Assembly (NCBI RefSeq): GCF_017916325.1 | Contig: NC_090151.1 | Span: 253,001 to 317,000, forward strand | Length of the DNA stretch: 64,000 bases | DNA from: Leishmania martiniquensis | Lineage: Eukaryota; Euglenozoa; Kinetoplastea; Trypanosomatida; Trypanosomatidae | Reading direction: 5' to 3' | Part shown: positions 59,521-64,000 of the stretch, in pieces | Layout of the letters: every line of letters starts with the position of its first letter | Numbering within the stretch: the stretch's first letter is position 1 | Program-made: the position numbers and the translations under genes | Notes under the pieces: generated by a model | Database searches by the model: none | What the model was told of the DNA's origin: nothing | Seen by the model: the letters and a program-made list of their open reading frames with translations, nothing else

Positions 59521-59533
59521 AAAAAAAAAAAAA
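59521..59533. repeat. A13 homopolymer
   Basis: Thirteen A on the plus strand (T run on the transcript) in the kinase 3' UTR or adjoining spacer. It may serve as part of a pyrimidine tract for the next downstream gene. Confidence 0.7.
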
Positions 59534-59870
59534 CAGCGACCGAGCCGAGAGACGAACCGCACAATACGTCAAAAGTGAAGAGGAGGACGGCAAAACCGTC
59601 AGCCCTTCGGTCGCCGAAGATGCACCGAGGGACTGACAGCGAGGCCGACACGCGCACGCGGAAACCCACACCTGAGAAGAGCCGGTAGAGCACACACACA
59701 CACAACAGGAAAAAAAAACATGAAGCCGAAAAAAGGTGCGGATATGTGTTTGTGTGAGCATCCCTGTGTCCATCTTAAGAGCGCCACGTAACACACAATA
59801 TACGTGCAAAGTATAAGCATCGTTTCCACTGGCCGCGCGCATAAAGATGCAGCGGCGAAGCAGTCCACAA

Positions 59871-61922
59871 CTAAAACTGCAGCAGGTAGTCTGTCATGAT
59901 CTCCGTGAGGCGAATCCCCACCACGTCCGCTGTCGGCCGCTTCAGAGGGTTGTAAGACAGTAAATCCGCAATAAGCTGCGCCAAATCGCGGGAGAAACCT
60001 TTGCTTGTGACGTTGGTTCGCACACATTCCCCCAAGGTAATACCGCTGTGGCCGCTGCCGAACATCACGGGCGGCGCGCTGAAGCGGTCGCCGTTGAGGG
60101 CGCTGGAGTAGGACTCCATCGCGCGCAGATCCTCCGCGGTGGCCCAGTCGTCTGCATTCAGCAGGTCAAGACGCTGGGTATTGGGATTCAGAATCATGGG
60201 AAAGTCTGGGAGCACAGTGAGGACATAGAGAAACACGCCCAGACTCCACATGTCAGACGACGGCATGAGCCGCTCCACCTTCAGCGTCTCCGGTGCCATG
60301 TAAGCGGTTGTACCCAGGGATGACTGCACCGCCTCCTGGTACCCGCCCAGCACCTCTCGACTCGCATCCAGGTCCATTAGGACAATCTGCTGCTTTTTGT
60401 TGTAAAACATGGCGTTCTCCACCTTCAGGTCGCCGTGGACGATCGGAGGGTTGCGCTCGTGCAGAAAGGCAAGGGCGAGAGAAAGCTGAAGGGCAATCGA
60501 GCAGACAAAGCTCTCTTCAAAGTGGTCGCCGCGGAAGTTGCGAATCATCGCCCCCACGTCGCCTTCTTGATAATACGGCATGCAGATGCACACCGTTCGC
60601 CGGTCCGGCTTGAGCTGCACGGCCAAGTACTCGACGAGGTGAGGATGCTTCATTACCGTCATGAAGCGGACAGATTTCTGGTACTCAGCCAAGGCCTTCG
60701 CCTCACTGCTGAACTGCATCGACTTCAGCACTACCCTCTGCAGTCGAGCAGTGCCGGAGAGCTGCTCGCTGACAAAGCGGTACGCCGCACTCGATGGGCC
60801 AGCCAGCGCGACCTCCTCCGTCGTCGGCTGCACCACCTCCATTAGGTCCACAACACCCTGCGCCCCCTCACACAGCCGCCGCGGCGAGACCAGATTCTGC
60901 ATCAGCCCCGAATCACCGCAAAGCATGCCGAGGGACTCATCGTCCGTGAAGACGCCGTACTCGACGCCGGAGCCTTTCTTGTGTGTGCTCATGTGCTCTC
61001 GCAGCTCCTGCTTGAGCAACACAAACCCGCAGTGCTTGCACTGCATGGCGGAGGCGCGATGAATTGTCTGGATGCTCGAGAGTGACACGTAACTGGCAAA
61101 CCTCTCCGATCGGTCGTGCCACACAATCTTCGTGTTGTCGTCAGAGTAGCCCAGCACCGTGCCATAGGACGTGTAGCCGATCGCCGCGCTAGTGTCCCCG
61201 AGCGCCGGTTCGTCGTCAACGACTGCGGCGGCGTCGGCGGGTAGAATTGGCTTAAACATCACGGCGATGAAGCGATTCTTTTGCTCGCCCAGGACAAGCT
61301 GGGGCTGCTGGCCTTTGCCGAAAAAGACAAGCCGTCGCCCCGTGCTTGGGTTCACCGGCTCCGCTAACAGCGGCATCGGCCAGCCTATCTCGCGCGGGCA
61401 TGGTCGGGTCACCACAAACGGCGGCGACAGGGAGCTATGGGGACGCCCAGAGGAGTTGGGGGTGAAGATATAGTCGATGAGCTGCCGGGCGCCGAGTGCC
61501 TCGGGTGGCAGCGGCTTCTCATAAGTATCAGAGTGCCGGTGCTGCAGGTGCGGCAATGAGGGCCCCCCTGCGCATACGCTGTGCGTGGCAGGGGACAAGG
61601 ACAATGGCACGGAGGGCGCGTGAGCCTTGAACGATGAGCCATGCGGTGGAGAAGACGCTGCCTCTGAAGGCGAGCCCTCCATACGCTGCTGCATCTCGAC
61701 GCATTGCGAGGCGAACGGTCCCTGAGGCGACACAGCGAACGGAGGAAGCGCCTGCAGAAACTGGTGTGGAGTCTGTGGCGCCGAAAGGCTCGTGCAAGTG
61801 TTCTCAAGCCTCTCTGGCGGTGGCCAACGCTGCATGATCTTGTCAGCACTCGACTGCGCTTCCTCATTTTCCTCGGCAGGACGCTGGCCGAGCTCGCCAC
61901 CGTTGTTTGTATGAAGCGACAT
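59871..61922 (-). CDS. Protein kinase with N-terminal Tudor/SH3-like segment and C2H2 zinc finger, atypical HGD and DLD motifs
   Basis: The 683-residue protein begins at the ATG at 61922. Residues 1-170 are Pro/Ser/His-rich. Around 217-290 a strand-rich segment (SYGTVLGYSDDNTKIVWHD, then a conserved-looking SERFASYVSL) resembles a Tudor/SH3-like barrel. A C2H2-type finger follows at Cys295, Cys298, His310 and His314. The kinase domain spans about 378-683: Lys400 in VVLK as the ATP lysine, a hinge near CMPYYQEGD, the catalytic loop IVHGDLKVENAMF with Asp498, DLD (517-519) in place of DFG, GTTAYMAPE (537-545), SSDMWSLGVFLY and a final Arg in NPLKRPTA. A canonical Gly-rich loop is not evident. 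The HRD Arg is Gly, suggesting independence from activation-loop phosphorylation. Metal-binding Asp517 is present, so activity is plausible. Substrate and location are unknown. Confidence 0.8.
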   Translation of the reverse strand: MSLHTNNGGELGQRPAEENEEAQSSADKIMQRWPPPERLENTCTSLSAPQTPHQFLQALPPFAVSPQGPFASQCVEMQQRMEGSPSEAASSPPHGSSFKAHAPSVPLSLSPATHSVCAGGPSLPHLQHRHSDTYEKPLPPEALGARQLIDYIFTPNSSGRPHSSLSPPFVVTRPCPREIGWPMPLLAEPVNPSTGRRLVFFGKGQQPQLVLGEQKNRFIAVMFKPILPADAAAVVDDEPALGDTSAAIGYTSYGTVLGYSDDNTKIVWHDRSERFASYVSLSSIQTIHRASAMQCKHCGFVLLKQELREHMSTHKKGSGVEYGVFTDDESLGMLCGDSGLMQNLVSPRRLCEGAQGVVDLMEVVQPTTEEVALAGPSSAAYRFVSEQLSGTARLQRVVLKSMQFSSEAKALAEYQKSVRFMTVMKHPHLVEYLAVQLKPDRRTVCICMPYYQEGDVGAMIRNFRGDHFEESFVCSIALQLSLALAFLHERNPPIVHGDLKVENAMFYNKKQQIVLMDLDASREVLGGYQEAVQSSLGTTAYMAPETLKVERLMPSSDMWSLGVFLYVLTVLPDFPMILNPNTQRLDLLNADDWATAEDLRAMESYSSALNGDRFSAPPVMFGSGHSGITLGECVRTNVTSKGFSRDLAQLIADLLSYNPLKRPTADVVGIRLTEIMTDYLLQF

Positions 61923-63305
61923 GGGCTGCGATTATCGACGCAGCAGAGAAAGGGGCGGACAAGAACGCGCTGCTTTTCCTTTATTGTTGTTGGCTTGTCT
62001 GCTCCAGTTGAGAGAGCACCGAATGGAGACCACACATACATACACACATACATATATATATATATGTCTGTGTGTAAGGGGGGAGGGGTACAAAGAAATG
62101 AACGCAAACCAAAGCGGTAATCAGAGGGAGGGGGGAGGCGAAGTGGGAGGTGCGGGAAGGAATAGAACGCTGAGCAGAGAACAGAGCGAAAAACATGCAC
62201 ACACACACAGGGAGAGAGAGAAAGAGGAGCACGCGACGACAAAGAGGCCGACAGACACCTACACGACGACTATACGCAGAAAGCTGCGGTGCTACCACTC
62301 ACCAAGCAACAAGAAGAGCGTTTCCACCCCGATGCTCTCCGTCCGTGCGGATATGGTGCACGAGGGGAACCAGGTGACGAAAGACGCAGCAGCAGGGGGG
62401 GTGCCACGGGTCCGGTATGGCGTCACTGCCACCGTCAGCTGGTACAACGCAGCCGGTGCCCCCAAAGGCCGAAAACGGGAGCAGTGGGGACGCACAAGGA
62501 AGAGAGAGCTCTGGTCGCTGCGCAAGGGAGTGCCGGCAGTGATACGAAGGCAGTAAAAGGAGCAGACCCATCCACGGCTGTCACGCAGTGGGACACCTGA
62601 GGGCCGAAAAGAAGGGTAGAGAGAGCCGGCTAGCGGGAGAGACAGCTGCCTGCGCACTCAGTCGCCGCAGTGGTGGGAAAACGAAGCGCGCAAACTCTTT
62701 ATCTAATATGAACGTGCACGGTGTGCGCTGCAGCGCATGTGTATGTGAAGGCATCCCCTCCGTTGCCAGCGTGAGAGAGGAAAGAAGGGAGAAGGGGGAG
62801 AGAGAGGCAGTCACGATGGGGCCATGAGCGAGTCCGCAGAGGTCGGCTGCAGAGTTCCAACGTCAATGGGCGTCGTGCGCGCGGTCGCGCCGCCTACGCC
62901 GAGGCCGTACCGGGAGGAGGACAGCGCGCCTTTCCTACCCGAGTGCAGCGATTCCCACTAATGCGCTGCGCCTGGTGTGTGGTACCGACGAGAGCGCGGT
63001 GCCAACCGCTATTCCAGATGTCTTCCCCTCGCCACCATCACCACACCCGCGTCGCCAGTTGAGCCTCCTTTGCGTTTCGTATCCGCGATCACGGTTCGGC
63101 CCGCCTGCGGGGTTATCGCCGTATTTGGCGCAGCGGGCTGTGGATAACTCCTGGCAGAGGTAAGCGGTGGCACTCCGCTTTGCAATGCATCACTGAGCGT
63201 ATATTTCTGTGGAGGAACCCCTCCTCCCCCCGCAGAAAGCGGCGAGGGCAGAGGTGCCAGCCACATGACGGTGAGCCACAGCTTCAACAGGCACAAAAAC
63301 GTAGA
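61923..63305. other. Intergenic region upstream of the kinase gene
   Basis: About 1.4 kb with a CAA-like leader next to the kinase ATG, a TA repeat at 62050-62065, GA tracts near 62120-62250 and 62760-62810, and mixed-complexity sequence from 62820 to 63300. The last part would be the 3' UTR of the small ORF(s) at 63306-63727 if those are real. Confidence 0.5.
62050..62065. repeat. TA dinucleotide microsatellite
   Basis: Alternating A/T run bordered by TACACACATA-like repeats in the kinase leader/spacer. Confidence 0.8.
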
Positions 63306-63494
63306 CTAAAAAAAGGCTTCCACTTCGGACTGTACCACTCGCAGCTGTGCGGCATGGATACGGTCGGCGGGGCCGTGGCCCCATCGCATCCCCATCATTG
63401 CAGCCTCCTCAATCGCCCACTTCGCGCACGTCACTCCCCATCCGGCCCATGTAGCGCCGCTGTAGGAGTCGTAGGCCGCGTCGACGGCCGTCAT
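63306..63494 (-). CDS. Possible small ORF 2 (62 residues), overlapping ORF 1 by ATGA
   Basis: The frame begins MTAVDAAYDSYSGATWAGWG and is rich in Trp, Met, Ala and aromatic residues. Its third codon positions are mostly G/C, as in the real genes here. Its ATG overlaps the stop of the preceding frame by the four bases ATGA. No domain is recognised. It is either the second half of one gene broken by a one-base indel (real or a sequence error) or chance. Confidence is low because of its length. Confidence 0.3.
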   Translation of the reverse strand: MTAVDAAYDSYSGATWAGWGVTCAKWAIEEAAMMGMRWGHGPADRIHAAQLRVVQSEVEAFF

Positions 63495-63727
63495 CGGCGC
63501 GATGTGTCGTCACGCATTCGCTGCGGTCCACTGAAGTCATCTGTCCCCACTGCCCGCGGGTGCTCGGAGACAGCGCGCCCAGCGGCGGGCCACGCAACAA
63601 ACAACGCAGCCACCAAGAGAGCGGCTGCCACGGTCACGCGTGACGCCGCCGAGATCGATGAAGCGGCATCACTAGGACTCGGGACGTGAGCTACAGCCGC
63701 CCTCAAGGGCGCCCGAGCAGTTCCCAT
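63491..63727 (-). CDS. Possible small ORF 1 (78 residues) with a transmembrane or targeting segment
   Basis: It starts at the ATG at 63727 (MGTARAPLRAAVAHVPS; basic and Ala/Ser-rich, like a mitochondrial presequence). A hydrophobic stretch VTVAAALLVAALFVAW follows, then a hydrophilic end at SRR and TGA. It sits about 115 nt downstream of one of the cleanest polypyrimidine-AG signals in the window (63841-63873), which is the main reason to consider it genuine. A six-codon upstream frame starts near 63783. No family is recognised. See ORF 2, which continues in another frame. Confidence 0.35.
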   Translation of the reverse strand: MGTARAPLRAAVAHVPSPSDAASSISAASRVTVAAALLVAALFVAWPAAGRAVSEHPRAVGTDDFSGPQRMRDDTSRR

Positions 63728-63840
63728 TGCCAAGCCTCCAGCTCACCTCACCCGCAGTTTCTCACGGGTGCTTGCCCTCCATGGCAGAAGGCCTTTGCCC
63801 TGCGGTCGTGCGTACCTTCTCTCGCCCCCCCTGCGAACCC

Positions 63841-63873
63841 CTAAGACAGGGGGAAGGGGAGAGGAGGGCAACT
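63841..63873 (-). promoter_or_regulatory. Strong predicted trans-splice acceptor near the right edge
   Basis: Nearly pure C/T tract on the transcript (63873-63845) ending in TTAG with AG at 63842-63841. It implies that a mature mRNA begins here and that a gene lies between it and the kinase gene. Confidence 0.5.
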
Positions 63874-64000
63874 TTGGCTCCATCCGTGCTGAGAGTGGAA
63901 CGGAACCGACCTGCTGCCCTCCATCGCCGACTGCGCCCATCAGCGCGAGCCTGCAGCCTGCATGTGTCCCATTGGCACATCGGTATTGGCATCAACAGCA

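Larger units (their letters stand above)
58683..59870. other. Intergenic spacer between kinase and small-protein genes
   Basis: About 1.2 kb containing a CA run near 59393-59408, GA tracts near 59430-59460, an A13 run at 59521-59533, an A8 run near 59711-59718, and the kinase 3' UTR. No gene is supported. Confidence 0.6.

Noticed and set aside
62824..62961. Plus-strand open frame of 45 codons with G/C-rich third positions
   Set aside because: Too short, on the opposite strand to all genes, no domain and no splice-acceptor signal on that strand.
1..64000. CRISPR arrays, rRNA genes, insertion sequences, bacterial-type operons and riboswitches
   Set aside because: No regularly spaced direct repeats, no rRNA-like segments and no transposase motifs were seen; the layout is that of a eukaryotic trypanosomatid chromosome.

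Overview
The window reads as a GC-rich trypanosomatid chromosome segment, most likely Leishmania or a close relative. Every supportable gene lies on the minus strand and none shows an intron. Genes are separated by roughly 0.9-3.3 kb. Those spacers are packed with GA-rich tracts on the plus strand (polypyrimidine on the transcript), CA/TG and TA microsatellites and homopolymers. This is the expected layout of a directional polycistronic cluster matured by spliced-leader trans-splicing and polyadenylation; transcription would run from position 64000 towards 1. The order transaldolase, thioredoxin-fold protein, VPS13-like giant, secreted GH18 chitinase agrees with what I recall of Leishmania chromosome 16. 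I could not check that here.

Layout in transcription order (right to left): a possible pair of overlapping small ORFs behind a strong splice acceptor (63.3-63.8 kb); an unusual Tudor-like/zinc-finger protein kinase (59.9-61.9); a small nucleoplasmin-like candidate (58.0-58.7); CSN5, the JAMM deneddylase of the COP9 signalosome (55.8-57.1); a SET-domain methyltransferase of the SETD6/LSMT type (52.4-54.8); a 540-bp dispersed repeat (51.5-52.1); the ISCA1 iron-sulfur assembly protein (50.1-51.0); a protein with a BILBO1-like N-terminus and an EF-hand (46.9-48.8); a membrane-anchored spermidine-synthase-fold methyltransferase-like protein (44.3-46.1); a PIN/auxin-efflux-family transporter (40.4-42.6); a GH18 chitinase (37.7-39.1); a VPS13-family bridge-like lipid transfer protein of 5643 residues (17.5-34.5); a glutaredoxin/SH3BGR-fold protein (13.1-14.7); transaldolase (9.1-10.1); a second, nearly identical copy of the repeat (7.8-8.4); a HAD-fold phosphatase-like protein (4.3-6.1); and an endonuclease/exonuclease/phosphatase-fold protein with apparently degraded catalytic residues (1.2-3.4).

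The genes do not form a functional pathway operon, as is normal for this lineage. Starts were chosen as the first ATG after a plausible polypyrimidine tract and AG, and as the point where family homology begins. Many longer open frames upstream begin with GTG or TTG, or lie before the predicted splice site, and were trimmed.

The most interesting items are the VPS13 protein (extreme length, an inserted CxxC...CxxC zinc-ribbon-like motif and tandem dysferlin-type modules at the C-terminus); the Tudor-like + C2H2 + kinase protein with HGD and DLD catalytic motifs; three enzymes with substituted signature residues (EEP-fold, chitinase, SET); the two almost identical repeats with a divergent 36-43-nt core; and the overlapping small ORFs at the right edge.
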